Below are positions 6,446 through 15,726 of a DNA stretch of 64,000 bases, piece after piece. The DNA lies in contig NZ_LGDG01000217.1 of NCBI RefSeq assembly GCF_001279775.1, positions 28,800 to 92,799 on the forward strand, written 5' to 3'. Numbering within the stretch: the stretch's first letter is position 1; the number at the start of each line of letters is the position of its first letter. Source of the stretch: Streptomyces sp. MMG1533. GTDB taxonomy: Bacteria > Actinomycetota > Actinomycetes > Streptomycetales > Streptomycetaceae. A model generated the notes under the pieces. That model was not told the DNA's origin. It searched no databases and saw only the letters and a list, made by a program, of their open reading frames with translations. The position numbers were made by a program, and so were the translations under genes.

Positions 6446-8779
6446 TCAGGCGCCCAGGATGGCCCGGAGGTCGGCCGCGTTCGCCTCGGTGACCTTCCAG
6501 AGCTCCTGCTGCCTGCCGTGCACGTCGGCGACCGTCCTGGCGTGGTCGGCGAGGAGGTCCTTGGAGCGCTCCACCAGCCGGGCGGCGAGGTGGCGGTCGT
6601 GCACGGAGACGCCCCACTCGGGACGCTCGATGTCGCGCAGGAAGTACGCCATCTTCGGGTGCGAGATCAGGCTGATGATGGGCGTGCCGACGCCGAACGG
6701 GATCATGCCGGCGTGGCCGCGCATGCCGATCACCAGCTTGGTGCGGGCGTACAGGTCGCGGATCTCGTCGTTCTCGAAGTCGTACATCGGGATGACGGGC
6801 ATCGAGATGCCGTGTTCGCGGCGCAGGTCGAAGGCGATCTTCTCGTCGTCGAGCGAGTGCGCCACGCACTTCACCTCGGCAAGATCGCCCAAGTCCCGCA
6901 CCGCCTGGGCCATTTGGGCCAGGAAGTAGCCGTAGTCGTGGCCGAAGCGCAGGCCCGCGCGGTCGTAGGCGGCGTTGATCAGGATGGTGTCGTCGCGCGT
7001 CAGCGGGTCCCGCCAGTCCTCGACGAGCTGGCGCGAGACCGTGGTGGGACAGGGCTGGAAGCGCACCTTGTCGTGCAGATGGGCCGGGAGCATGGCCCGT
7101 ACCTTTTCGATCGAGCCGTGGTTGCGCAGCCCGAAGAAGGAGGAGCGCTCGACGAGTTGGCGCAGTGAGGAGCGGAAGCGTCCCGCCCGGTAGGACTGGC
7201 CGTCGAAGGCGTTGAAGCCCACGGCGTAGACGGCGATCGGCACGTCGATACGGTTCAGCAGCTCGTCGGGGACGTTCCACTGCCAGGCGCTGTTGCCGTT
7301 CGGCATGGTGTCCGGGATGAACAGGCCGCCGCCGCCGATGACCAGGCCGCGCCGGGAGTTCACGCGCTCCAGGGCCGCCTCGTCGAACAGGCGGTGGGCG
7401 TGCACCGAGTGCCAGCGGCGGGAGGTGGTGTCGGGGTTGAAGGCCAGGCGGACGGTCTCCGGGAGCAGCTTGTCGCCCGCGTTGCCCTGCCGGTCCATGT
7501 AGAAGGCGACGTGTGCGAGCTGCTCCTCGGCGGCGCCCTGCTCCTGGGAGGGCAGGCCACAGGCGCGCTGCGCCCACAGCCGGCTGGAGCGGTGGGTGAT
7601 GTCGACGGACAGGCCGGCCGTGGCGTGCCGCAGGGCCTGGGTGTTGTCGCCGTGCACCCAGGCCATCTGGGCGAGGCGGGCGTAGGCGGTGGCGGCCCGG
7701 TTGGGGGCGGCGGTGGCAAGGAGCAGCTGGGCCTTGGCCTCGTCGTAGCGCGAGACGCTCATCAGGGCGTGGCCGAGCACCTCGTGCGGCCAGGCCGCGT
7801 CCAGCGGGATGCGCACGCTGCTCAGGAGGTCCACGGCGTCCTGGTAGTCGCCGGTCGAGATGTGCGCGGCGGCGACCTTGCGGGCGGCCTCGACGTCACC
7901 GGTGCGCCGGACGTGCGGGGTGCCGTAGTGCACGAGCAGGTCGTGGTGCAGGCCGCCCTGCTTCGCAAGGTACTCGGCGTGGAAGTCGGCGTCGGACAGC
8001 TCGAACTCGCGCCAGCGGTCCTCGGCCTGGCTGTAGCCGGCCTCGCCGCCCTGCCACGGCTTGTGGCGGCCGGTGAAGTGCAGGATCGCGGTGTCGTCGG
8101 GCACCGGGAGGTCGCCGGAGAGCCGCCGCTTGACGAAGTTGTAGCGGGGGTCGAGGCGGACGAAGTCGCCGTCGAGGACCGCGTTGAGGATGCCCTGGTC
8201 GTGCTTGTCGAGCTCGTAGTCGCCGGTGCGGCCGCAGCGGTCGAGCCTGGCGCAGAACTCGTCGCTCAGATACTCGCGCTGGATGACCAGCAGACCGGAG
8301 TTGAGCTTGTGCTGCCCGTAGAAGAACTGCGGTACGGCCGCCAACCCCTCGCGCAGTCTGAGCAGTTCGCCCAGATCACCGAGGACGACCATGTCGGTGT
8401 CGAGGGTGATGACCGTGTCGTACTCGCGCAGCCGGAAGACGTCGAGGATGAAGTACGCCTTGCGGACCAGGTAGTTGTCCTGGTCGCCCTTCTTGTACGA
8501 GTCGTACTGTTCGGCGTTCACCCGGCGCAGCACGATTCGCGGGTGCAGGTCGCGTATCCGGGCGATCGAGCCGGGGCGCAGGTCGTCGTGGAGGACGACG
8601 AAGTCCTCGCACACGCCCGGGTTGGACAGGGCGAGGCTGCGCAGCAGGACGAGGAAGCCGGGGAGGTAGTTCTCGTCGACGTAGCTCGCGAAGGCGATAC
8701 GGCGCTTGCCGGTGAGGGCGTGCGCGTCGGTCGCCGGGGCCAGGGGGGCGGCGGCCGAGGTCAGGGAGGTCGTGGTCAT
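6446..8779 (-). CDS. GT8-like glycosyltransferase fused to polysaccharide pyruvyltransferase
   Basis: A 777-residue fusion. Residues ~25-280 are GT8-like: RIAFASYVDENYLPG start, then DTVITLDTDMVVLGDL with the DxD metal site, and HFTGRHKPW near the end of the domain. Residues ~300-430 are helical with TPR-like repeats. Residues ~440-760 form a polysaccharide pyruvyltransferase domain (NAGDKLLPETVR, VIGGGGLFIPD, RNHGSIEKVRAML, VIGMRGHAGMIPFG). It may transfer a sugar and a ketal pyruvate in one polymer. The start is ATG 8779, overlapping the GT29 stop (ATGA), so translation is coupled to that gene. It lacks membrane segments. Confidence 0.85.
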   Translation of the reverse strand: MTTTSLTSAAAPLAPATDAHALTGKRRIAFASYVDENYLPGFLVLLRSLALSNPGVCEDFVVLHDDLRPGSIARIRDLHPRIVLRRVNAEQYDSYKKGDQDNYLVRKAYFILDVFRLREYDTVITLDTDMVVLGDLGELLRLREGLAAVPQFFYGQHKLNSGLLVIQREYLSDEFCARLDRCGRTGDYELDKHDQGILNAVLDGDFVRLDPRYNFVKRRLSGDLPVPDDTAILHFTGRHKPWQGGEAGYSQAEDRWREFELSDADFHAEYLAKQGGLHHDLLVHYGTPHVRRTGDVEAARKVAAAHISTGDYQDAVDLLSSVRIPLDAAWPHEVLGHALMSVSRYDEAKAQLLLATAAPNRAATAYARLAQMAWVHGDNTQALRHATAGLSVDITHRSSRLWAQRACGLPSQEQGAAEEQLAHVAFYMDRQGNAGDKLLPETVRLAFNPDTTSRRWHSVHAHRLFDEAALERVNSRRGLVIGGGGLFIPDTMPNGNSAWQWNVPDELLNRIDVPIAVYAVGFNAFDGQSYRAGRFRSSLRQLVERSSFFGLRNHGSIEKVRAMLPAHLHDKVRFQPCPTTVSRQLVEDWRDPLTRDDTILINAAYDRAGLRFGHDYGYFLAQMAQAVRDLGDLAEVKCVAHSLDDEKIAFDLRREHGISMPVIPMYDFENDEIRDLYARTKLVIGMRGHAGMIPFGVGTPIISLISHPKMAYFLRDIERPEWGVSVHDRHLAARLVERSKDLLADHARTVADVHGRQQELWKVTEANAADLRAILGA

Positions 8780-10245
8780 CGCAGGGAGATCCTCATGTCG
8801 GTCACGCTCTGGGCCCGCTGCATGACCCATGCCTTCTCGCTGGTGTATTCGTGCACGGAGGTGATGGCGAGCTTCATCGCTTCCTGGACGCGATAGGCGC
8901 CGCTCTCGTAGAAGTCGAAGCCGATCAGGTCGAGGGTCGGGCTGACGTCGAGGAAGTCCAGCAGGAACAGCATGTTGAAGCCGGTGGTCGGGATGCCCGA
9001 CCAGACGTCGGTGCCGAGCTTGCCGATGTTGCGCACGGGCCAGCGCAGGGACTCGTCGCCCAGATACGTCTGGGCGCCGGGGACCAGGCGGTTGCGCAGC
9101 GAGTGCTTCCAGTCGCCCAAGACGCCGCCGAAGACGAGCCGGGTGTCGACCTGCTTGTCCCAGTTGAAGCCGTGCTTGTGGATCGTGGCGTGGAGGTCGG
9201 TGCGGCTGCCGGTGTGCTTCGGGTCGATCCGGTACGAGTTGAAGCGCACCACGATGTCGTACGCGTCGATCTCCGCGCCCATCGAACTGGCGCCCACCCG
9301 CCCGGAGTTGGCGATCAGGCAGACGGACTTGCCGGCGATCCGGTTACGGAACTCACCGAGGCTGATCCACTGCACCCCGCCGACGGTGGGGTCGGCGACC
9401 GGGCCGCGCATCCGGGCGCGGCGCTGCTCGGCGTAGAGGGCGATCGCCTCGGTGAGCGCGGGCAGGTCCGCGCTCTCGGTGGACTCGGTGGTGCGCAGGT
9501 CGAGGTACTGGCTGAGGAGTTCCTGCCGGTCGGTGACCGGGGCGTCCTCGGCGGCCAGGATCAGGAGCGCTCCCACGAGCCGCGGCTCGGCGGCCTGCCA
9601 GTCACCGACGGCGTGTGCGGCAAGACCCTCGGCCCATATGTCGGTGGCGAAGCCGCGCGTGAACTCCTCGGCGCGCGGGCACTGGCGCCGGAGCAGGCTC
9701 AGCAGCTCCCGCTCCTTCTCCCCCGCGGCGCGCATGCCGTCGATCCGGGCGCTGACACCGAAGCCGTCGTCGTCGGTGAGGGCGAGATACCGCTCGTACG
9801 CCTCCACCGCCTCCTTCTCCTCGCCGAGGGCTTCCAGGAGGCGGGCGCGCAGTCGCCAGCCGGCGCGGGAGTTCTTGCGCTGGGCGAGCACGGTGTCGCT
9901 GATGACCAGCGCGAGGTCCAACTCGTCGTCGTAGCCGCACTCCAGCGCCTTGTTGGCGACGGCGAGCAGGGCGTCGAGAAGTTCGCCGCCCATACCGGTG
10001 GAGGGTGCCGCGGTGCCCTTGACCGCCCGCTTCAGCAGGGCGGTGGCGCCGGCCGGGGCGGGCGCGGGGGCGCTGGTCGACGTGGTGCCCCACACGACGA
10101 GCAACTTCCTCAGCTGCTCGGCGAGTTCGACGCGGCGCCGGTCGATGCTGCCGACGAGTTTGCCGCTGTGCACCGCACAGGCGCGCAGACAGTCCGCCGG
10201 CTCCCCTCCGCGCACACGTGCCCGTCTGTTCTGGACCCTCGTCAT
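8776..10245 (-). CDS. Family 29 (sialyltransferase-type) glycosyltransferase with N-terminal helical region
   Basis: A 489-residue protein. Residues ~80-270 are alpha-helical, TPR-like repeats. The C-terminal ~200 residues match glycosyltransferase family 29: a motif-L-like segment (KSVCLIANSGRVGASSMG followed by DAYDIVVRFNSY), a motif-S-like GIPTTGFNMLFLLD, and an H-x4-E motif (HEYTSE) like sialyl motif VS. GT29 enzymes transfer sialic acid from CMP-donors. With NeuA and NeuB homologues nearby, the donor is probably a CMP-nonulosonate. AGGAG sits 4 bases before ATG 10245. It is first in a two-gene operon with the GT8/pyruvyltransferase fusion. Confidence 0.85.
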   Translation of the reverse strand: MTRVQNRRARVRGGEPADCLRACAVHSGKLVGSIDRRRVELAEQLRKLLVVWGTTSTSAPAPAPAGATALLKRAVKGTAAPSTGMGGELLDALLAVANKALECGYDDELDLALVISDTVLAQRKNSRAGWRLRARLLEALGEEKEAVEAYERYLALTDDDGFGVSARIDGMRAAGEKERELLSLLRRQCPRAEEFTRGFATDIWAEGLAAHAVGDWQAAEPRLVGALLILAAEDAPVTDRQELLSQYLDLRTTESTESADLPALTEAIALYAEQRRARMRGPVADPTVGGVQWISLGEFRNRIAGKSVCLIANSGRVGASSMGAEIDAYDIVVRFNSYRIDPKHTGSRTDLHATIHKHGFNWDKQVDTRLVFGGVLGDWKHSLRNRLVPGAQTYLGDESLRWPVRNIGKLGTDVWSGIPTTGFNMLFLLDFLDVSPTLDLIGFDFYESGAYRVQEAMKLAITSVHEYTSEKAWVMQRAQSVTDMRISLR

Positions 10246-10462
10246 GGCACTCCTGTTATTCCGCGGCTGTGTAGCGCGATTCGCTCTTTATTGGCAAGTG
10301 GGGGGAGGTTGAGAGAAAGTTAGGAAACGAAGGCGAAGTCCAGGTGAATTCGCAGAGACCACCCGGACAACCGTCACCCCGTGGACCACGACATCCCTGT
10401 GATTCGGACTAATGTGCTGTGCGTACCGCAGGAGCGCCCGCGCGTCGACCAAGGGGAATTTC

Positions 10463-11587
10463 GTGACCAGCATGACCGTCCGGCCGGTGCCCGACGCGTC
10501 CCGGCCCCCTCGGTCGGACCGGCCCCTCCGCCGGGAATCCCGGCTGCGCGCCCTGGACGGACTACGACTGATCGCGGCACTGATGGTGGCCGCCTATCAC
10601 TACGGCGGCCGGGGCGGCGAAGTCACGCGGGCCTGGGGAAGTTCCGCCGAGGACCAGTTCCCCACGCTGCACAACTATTTCGCGTACGGCTGCCTCGGCG
10701 TCCAGGTCTTTTTCGTGATCAGCGGATTCGTGATCTGCATGAGCGGCTGGGGCCGGCCCCTGAAATCGTTCTTCGCCTCCCGCGCGTCCCGGCTGCTGCC
10801 CGCCTACTGGGCGGCGGTCCTGCTCGTCACGGCGGTGTTCGCCCTGCCGATGGTCACCTACAAGGCGCTGTCGCCGAGCGACACCCTGGTCAACCTGACC
10901 ATGCTTCAGTACCCGTTGGGCGTCGACCGGGTGCTGGGCGTGTGCTGGACGCTGTGGGCGGAGGTCCGCTTCTACGCGCTGTTCGCGCTGTGTGTCGTGC
11001 TGCCCGGGGCTTCGCGGCGGCGCGTGATCCTGTTCTGCGCGGGCTGGACGCTGGCGGCGGCGATCACACAGGGCGCCCACCAGCCGCTGCTCGACATCGT
11101 GTTCATGCCGGAGTACGCCCCCTTCTTCATCGGCGGTGTCGGGCTCTACCTCGTCCACCGCGACCGACGGGACGTCCTCGCCTGGGGCATCGTGGCCGTC
11201 AGCTTCCTGATCGGGCAGCACTACGCCGTGCGCAGCCTGTGGAACGCGTCGGACCCGAACGCCTTCGCCCACCGCACCTCGCTCGGCATCGTCCTCGTCG
11301 TCGCCTTCGGGTTCGTGGCGGTCGCGGCGATCGCGCTCGGCTGGTTCAACTGGGCGAACCGGCGCTGGCTGACCGTCGCCGGGGCGCTGACGTACCCCTT
11401 CTACCTCGTCCACGAGCACCTCGGCTGGGTGGTGATCCACGCCCTGCACATCTCCCTCGGCCTGCCCTCGGCGGAGACCTTCGCGCTGACGATCGCGTCG
11501 ATGCTGGTGCTGGCGTGGCTGCTGAACCGGTATGTGGAGAAGCCGTTGACGCCGAGGTTGCGGGCGGCGCTGTCGAGGGTGCGCTGA
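10463..11587 (+). CDS. Acyltransferase 3 family membrane O-acyltransferase
   Basis: A 374-residue integral membrane protein with about ten hydrophobic segments. It carries the family signature near the N-terminus: RALDGLRLIAALMVAAYHYGG, containing the conserved arginine and histidine, then QVFFVISGFVICM and FFASRASRLLPAYW. These enzymes acylate carbohydrates or lipid-linked sugars at the membrane. Next to a glycopolymer locus it is a candidate O-acetylase of the polymer. GTG 10463 is preferred over an upstream in-frame ATG because AAGGGG precedes it by 6 bases. An ATG three codons further in is an alternative start. Confidence 0.85.
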   Translation: MTSMTVRPVPDASRPPRSDRPLRRESRLRALDGLRLIAALMVAAYHYGGRGGEVTRAWGSSAEDQFPTLHNYFAYGCLGVQVFFVISGFVICMSGWGRPLKSFFASRASRLLPAYWAAVLLVTAVFALPMVTYKALSPSDTLVNLTMLQYPLGVDRVLGVCWTLWAEVRFYALFALCVVLPGASRRRVILFCAGWTLAAAITQGAHQPLLDIVFMPEYAPFFIGGVGLYLVHRDRRDVLAWGIVAVSFLIGQHYAVRSLWNASDPNAFAHRTSLGIVLVVAFGFVAVAAIALGWFNWANRRWLTVAGALTYPFYLVHEHLGWVVIHALHISLGLPSAETFALTIASMLVLAWLLNRYVEKPLTPRLRAALSRVR

Positions 11588-11605
11588 GGCCGGTGCGTCA
11601 GAGGC

Positions 11606-12256
11606 TCAGCTGACCCCGTACCGCGTCCCGATCCCCGCGATCAGCAGCGCCAGCCCCTCCTCGAAGTGCTCGTCGTAGTCCTGGAACATCTCCGCGCCCG
11701 CCCGGGCCGACAGCGGGAAGTCGGCCATCAGGCGGGCGCGTTCGTCGAGGTCGTAGCCCTCGCGCCGCTCGCCGGGCAGGGGCTGGACGCCCTGTTCCTC
11801 GGTGACGAAGCCGAGGGTGTAGAGGTACGACGTCGCGGTCGCACGGGCCGCCTGGGCGAGGGTGAGGCCGGCGGCCGTGAACAGGCGCAGGTTGTCCTCC
11901 ATCTGCTCCGCGTGCTCGATGCCGGTGAAGCGTGAGCCGCTGAAGACCTTGGCGCCGTCGCGGTAGCCGAGCAGGGCCGTGCGCAGTCCGCGGTTGGACT
12001 TCATCAGCCGCTCCTGCCAGGTGTCGCCGGGATCGAGGGACGTGCCGGCGACCATCCGGCGGTACATCTCCGTCGCCATCTCGTCGAGCAACGCCTGCTT
12101 GTCCTTGAAGTGCCAGTACAGGGCGGGCGCCTTGACGTCCAGCTCCTTGGCGATGGCCCGCAGGGTCAGGCCGTCCAGGCCCACCTCGTTCAGGAGCCTC
12201 AGGGCGGTGTCCGCGACCCGCTTGCGGTCGAGTGGCGCTCGGCGTTCCGTGTTCAC
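11606..12256 (-). CDS. TetR-family regulator (TetR_C type) of the adjacent monooxygenase
   Basis: A 216-residue TetR protein. The N-terminal helix-turn-helix is clear (VADTALRLLNEVGLDGLTLRAIAKELDVKAPALYWHF spans residues ~14-50). The C-terminal ligand domain resembles the TetR/TetR_C group. It starts at GTG 12256 and diverges from a FAD monooxygenase, with two copies of CTTAAC-N3-GTTAAG in the short gap. By analogy with other divergent tetR-oxidase pairs it probably represses both genes until an aromatic ligand binds. The ligand is unknown. Confidence 0.9.
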   Translation of the reverse strand: MNTERRAPLDRKRVADTALRLLNEVGLDGLTLRAIAKELDVKAPALYWHFKDKQALLDEMATEMYRRMVAGTSLDPGDTWQERLMKSNRGLRTALLGYRDGAKVFSGSRFTGIEHAEQMEDNLRLFTAAGLTLAQAARATATSYLYTLGFVTEEQGVQPLPGERREGYDLDERARLMADFPLSARAGAEMFQDYDEHFEEGLALLIAGIGTRYGVS

Positions 12257-12258
12257 GC

Positions 12259-12317
12259 TTGACAGCTTAACGGCGTTAAGTGCATGGTCGTGACCGACAG
12301 CACTTAACAGCGTTAAG
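12259..12317. promoter_or_regulatory. Divergent TetR operator pair with -35 TTGACA
   Basis: Two 15-base palindromes, CTTAACGGCGTTAAG (12266-12280) and CTTAACAGCGTTAAG (12303-12317), differ only in the central base triplet. A consensus -35 TTGACA (12259-12264) precedes the first on the plus strand. The second abuts the monooxygenase ribosome site AAGGAG (12315-12320). Binding at both would block promoter and translation initiation of the monooxygenase and the tetR promoter. Confidence 0.85.
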
Positions 12318-12327
12318 GAGAATGGCT

Positions 12328-13731
12328 GTGCATACGGACGTACTGATCGTGGGCGCGGGACCGACCGGTCTCGCCCTCGGCGTCGACCTCGCCCGCCGGG
12401 GCGTGGACGCGCTGGTGGTGGAGCGGGCGGACGGCCTGTTCCCCGGTTCGCGCGGCAAGGGCATCCAGCCGCGCACGATGGAGGTGTTCGAGGATCTCGG
12501 CGTGCTCGACGCCATCCGCGCGGCCGGGGGCGACTACCCGGTGGGGGTGATCTGGCAGGACGGACAGCGGGCCGGCGAACACCGGATGTTCGACCCGGCC
12601 GAGACGACGGACGACTCCCCGTACACCGGGCCGTGGATGGTGCCGCAGTGGCGCACGCAGCAGATCCTGTTCGCGCGCCTGGAGGAACTGGGCGGCCGGG
12701 TGGCGTTCGGCCGGGAGGTGACCGGGCTGGACCAGGACGAGGACGGCGTGACCGTGGGGCTGGGCGACGGCGGCAGCCTCCGCGCCCGCTACGTCGTCGC
12801 CGCCGACGGCGGTCGCTCGGTCGTACGCCGGGCGCTCGGCATCGGCATGACCGGCGAGACCGTCGACCCCTCCCCCACGCTCGTGGCGGACCTCCGCATC
12901 ACCGGCCTCGACCGCGACAACTGGCACATCTTCCCGCCGAGCGGGGAGGGCGAGGGCTTCCTCGCGATCTGCCCGCTCGCCGGTACGGAGGACTTCCAGG
13001 CCGTCGCCCGGTTCCCCGAGGGCAGCACGGTGGACCTCTCCCTCGACGGCATCCGGGGGGTCGTCGCCACCCGCTCGCACCTCGCCCCCGAGGACGTCAC
13101 CGAGGTGCGCTGGGCCTCGGACTTCCGCCCGCGCGCGGCCCTCGCGGACCGCTTCCGCTCCGGCCGCGTCTTCCTCGCCGGGGACGCGGCACACATCCAC
13201 TCGCCCGCCGGGGGCCAGGGCCTCAACACCAGCGTCCAGGACGCCTACAACCTGGGCTGGAAACTGGGCGCGGTGCTCGGGGGCGGGGCGCCGGCCGCGC
13301 TCCTCGACACCTACGAGGAGGAACGGCGCCCCATCGCCGCCGACATGCTGGGCCTGTCGACGAGCGTGCACCGGGGGGAGGTACGCCGGGGCGACGCGAC
13401 CCGCCAACTCGGCCTGGGCTACCGGGAGTCGTCGCTCACGGAGGAGACGCGTACATCGGCGGGCCCACTTCACGCGGGCGACCGCGCACCGGACGGCACA
13501 CTGGGTGAGGCACGGCTCTTCGACGTGTTCCGAGGGCCGCACTGGACGCTGGTGGCGGTGGGGGTGGAGGCGCCCGAGACCCCGGACTCGGTGCGCGTCG
13601 TCCGGGGAGAGACCCAACAAGCGTACGGAACCGGCCTGTTCCTCGTACGACCGGACGGCTACGTCGGCTGGGCAGGGGACGGCACGGAGGCGGGGCCCGC
13701 GGCGTATCTGGCTCGGTTCGGTCCCCGCTAG
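12328..13731 (+). CDS. FAD-dependent aromatic monooxygenase (PheA/TfdB type)
   Basis: A 467-residue single-component flavin hydroxylase. It has the FAD-binding VIVGAGPTGLALGVDLARRG at the N-terminus, the DG motif in YVVAADGGRSVVRRALG, and the second FAD motif in VFLAGDAAHIHSPAGGQGLN. These enzymes hydroxylate phenolic or polyketide substrates with NAD(P)H and oxygen. The C-terminal ~90 residues form the thioredoxin-like domain usual for the group, here rather short. GTG 12328 is chosen because AAGGAG lies 7 bases before it, whereas the ATG at 12322 would be only one base away. It is probably controlled by the divergent TetR. Confidence 0.88.
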   Translation: MHTDVLIVGAGPTGLALGVDLARRGVDALVVERADGLFPGSRGKGIQPRTMEVFEDLGVLDAIRAAGGDYPVGVIWQDGQRAGEHRMFDPAETTDDSPYTGPWMVPQWRTQQILFARLEELGGRVAFGREVTGLDQDEDGVTVGLGDGGSLRARYVVAADGGRSVVRRALGIGMTGETVDPSPTLVADLRITGLDRDNWHIFPPSGEGEGFLAICPLAGTEDFQAVARFPEGSTVDLSLDGIRGVVATRSHLAPEDVTEVRWASDFRPRAALADRFRSGRVFLAGDAAHIHSPAGGQGLNTSVQDAYNLGWKLGAVLGGGAPAALLDTYEEERRPIAADMLGLSTSVHRGEVRRGDATRQLGLGYRESSLTEETRTSAGPLHAGDRAPDGTLGEARLFDVFRGPHWTLVAVGVEAPETPDSVRVVRGETQQAYGTGLFLVRPDGYVGWAGDGTEAGPAAYLARFGPR

Positions 13732-13883
13732 CCGCCAACCGCCAACCGCCGAGGAGGCTGTCCACGGAGAGCTCGACGGGAACGCCCACGAAGTCGTCGA
13801 GCGCCCGGCACGCCTTCGTCAACGACAACCGATGCGAGCCGTCCGGCGGCGGTGTCCCGGCCGGAGGCACGCGGATTCAGCTC

Positions 13884-13908
13884 GCGATCACTCGGACGGA
13901 GTGATCGC
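13884..13908. terminator. Hairpin between monooxygenase and acyl-CoA mutase
   Basis: A perfect 10-base stem, GCGATCACTC and GAGTGATCGC, with a 5-base loop lies just before the stop of the convergent mutase gene. No T-run follows, as is common for Streptomyces terminators. Confidence 0.65.
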
Positions 13909-13913
13909 CCGGC

Positions 13914-15494
13914 TCAGAAGGCATCGCTCGGTACGTAGGTCCCCCAGACCCCTCGCAACGCATTGCACACCTCGCCCACCGTCGCCCGGGCCCGCAGCGC
14001 GTCCTTCATGGGGTAGAGGACGTTGTCCTCGCCCTCGGCGGCCTTCTTGAGGGCCTCCAGAGCGGCGTCCACCGCCGCCTGGTCCCGCTCGGCCCGGAGT
14101 TTCGCCAGGCGCTCCGCCTGCTGGGCCTCGATCGCCGGGTCCACCCGCAGCGGCTCGTACGGCTCCTCCTCGTCGAGCTGGTAGCGGTTGACGCCGACGA
14201 CGACCCGCTCACCGGAGTCGGTCTCCTGGGCGATCCGGTACGCGGAACGCTCGATCTCGCCCTTCTGGAAGCCGTGCTCGATCGCGTTGACCGCGCCGCC
14301 CAGCTCCTCGACCTTGGCCATCAGCTCGATCGCCGCCGCCTCGACCTCGTCGGTCATCTTCTCGATGACGTAGGACCCGGCGAAGGGGTCGACCGTCGCC
14401 GTCACGTCCGTCTCGTAGGCGAGGACCTGCTGCGTCCGCAGCGCCAGCCGCGCGCTCTTGTCCGTCGGCAGCGCGATCGCCTCGTCGAAGGAGTTCGTGT
14501 GCAGCGACTGCGTGCCGCCCAGCACCGCGGCCAGTCCCTGGACCGCCACCCGGACCAGGTTCACCTCCGGCTGCTGAGCCGTCAGCTGGACACCGGCCGT
14601 CTGCGTGTGGAAGCGCAGCATCAGCGACTTGGGGTTCTTCGCACCGAACTCGTCCTTCATCACCCGCGCCCAGATCCGGCGGGCGGCACGGAACTTCGCC
14701 ACCTCTTCCAGGATCGTCGTACGGGCCACGAAGAAGAACGACAGACGGGGCGCGAAGTCGTCGACGTCCATACCGGCCGCGACCGCCGTACGGACGTACT
14801 CGATGCCGTCCGCGAGCGTGAACGCGATCTCCTGCGCGGGCGAGGCACCCGCCTCCGCCATGTGGTAGCCCGAGATCGAGATGGTGTTCCACTTCGGGAT
14901 CTCGGCCTTGCAGTACTTGAAGATGTCCGCGATCAGACGGAGGGAGGGCTTCGGGGGGAAGATGTACGTCCCGCGCGCGATGTACTCCTTCAGCACGTCG
15001 TTCTGGATCGTGCCCGTGAGCTGGGAGGCCGCGACGCCCTGTTCCTCGCCGACCAGCTGGTACATGAGCAGCAGCAGAGCCGCCGGGGCGTTGATCGTCA
15101 TCGACGTCGACACCTTGTCCAGCGGAATCCCGCCGAACAGCACCCGCATGTCCTCGACCGAGTCGATCGCCACACCCACCTTGCCGACCTCGCCGCTCGA
15201 GATCGGCGCGTCGGAGTCGTGGCCCATCTGGGTGGGCAGGTCGAAGGCGACCGACAGACCCATCGTGCCGTTGGCGATCAGCTGCTTGTAGCGGGCGTTG
15301 GACTCCGTCGCCGTACCGAAGCCGGCGTACTGGCGCATGGTCCAGGGACGGCCCGTGTACATCGACGGGTAGACACCGCGGGTGAAGGGGTACGAGCCCG
15401 GCTCCCCCAGCTTCTCTGCCGGGTCCCAGCCCGCGAGAGCATCCGGCCCGTACACCGGCTCGATGGGCAGTCCGGACTCCGACTCGCGCGTCAT
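13914..15494 (-). CDS. Acyl-CoA (methylmalonyl-CoA-type) mutase large subunit, without B12 domain
   Basis: A 526-residue TIM-barrel subunit of an adenosylcobalamin-dependent mutase. Conserved family blocks include [49 protein letters not shown] and [12 protein letters not shown]. It lacks the C-terminal DxHxxG cobalamin-binding domain, so it needs a separate small subunit, not present in this window. Tyr56 and Arg174 are spaced exactly as the substrate-binding Tyr89 and Arg207 of methylmalonyl-CoA mutase, which favours a carboxylated acyl-CoA over isobutyryl-CoA. GGAGG lies 10 bases before ATG 15494. It is monocistronic. Confidence 0.88.
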   Translation of the reverse strand: MTRESESGLPIEPVYGPDALAGWDPAEKLGEPGSYPFTRGVYPSMYTGRPWTMRQYAGFGTATESNARYKQLIANGTMGLSVAFDLPTQMGHDSDAPISSGEVGKVGVAIDSVEDMRVLFGGIPLDKVSTSMTINAPAALLLLMYQLVGEEQGVAASQLTGTIQNDVLKEYIARGTYIFPPKPSLRLIADIFKYCKAEIPKWNTISISGYHMAEAGASPAQEIAFTLADGIEYVRTAVAAGMDVDDFAPRLSFFFVARTTILEEVAKFRAARRIWARVMKDEFGAKNPKSLMLRFHTQTAGVQLTAQQPEVNLVRVAVQGLAAVLGGTQSLHTNSFDEAIALPTDKSARLALRTQQVLAYETDVTATVDPFAGSYVIEKMTDEVEAAAIELMAKVEELGGAVNAIEHGFQKGEIERSAYRIAQETDSGERVVVGVNRYQLDEEEPYEPLRVDPAIEAQQAERLAKLRAERDQAAVDAALEALKKAAEGEDNVLYPMKDALRARATVGEVCNALRGVWGTYVPSDAF

Positions 15495-15726
15495 GGTGTG
15501 TTTGCCTCCGCTGAGTTACTCGCCAGTTACCAGCTAGTACGGTCCGACCCTTCGACGGACTGTAGCGGCGAGCGTGCACCCGGTGGAGGGGAGCACGCTG
15601 GGACCTTCCTCACAGCCATGTTGCGGCCTCGGTCACAACGATGCCGCGCCGTTCGCAACCAGTCATCCGGGGGCAACCATCTCAGGTGACATCGGTGAAT
15701 TTTCGGTGAGACGACGGGGGTCCGTG

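Noticed and set aside
13436..13870. A 144-residue minus-strand gene overlapping the monooxygenase end
   Set aside because: Most of the frame is antisense to the flavoprotein C-terminus with Pro/Arg-rich shadow composition; only the first third looks protein-like, so it is listed as a possible remnant only.
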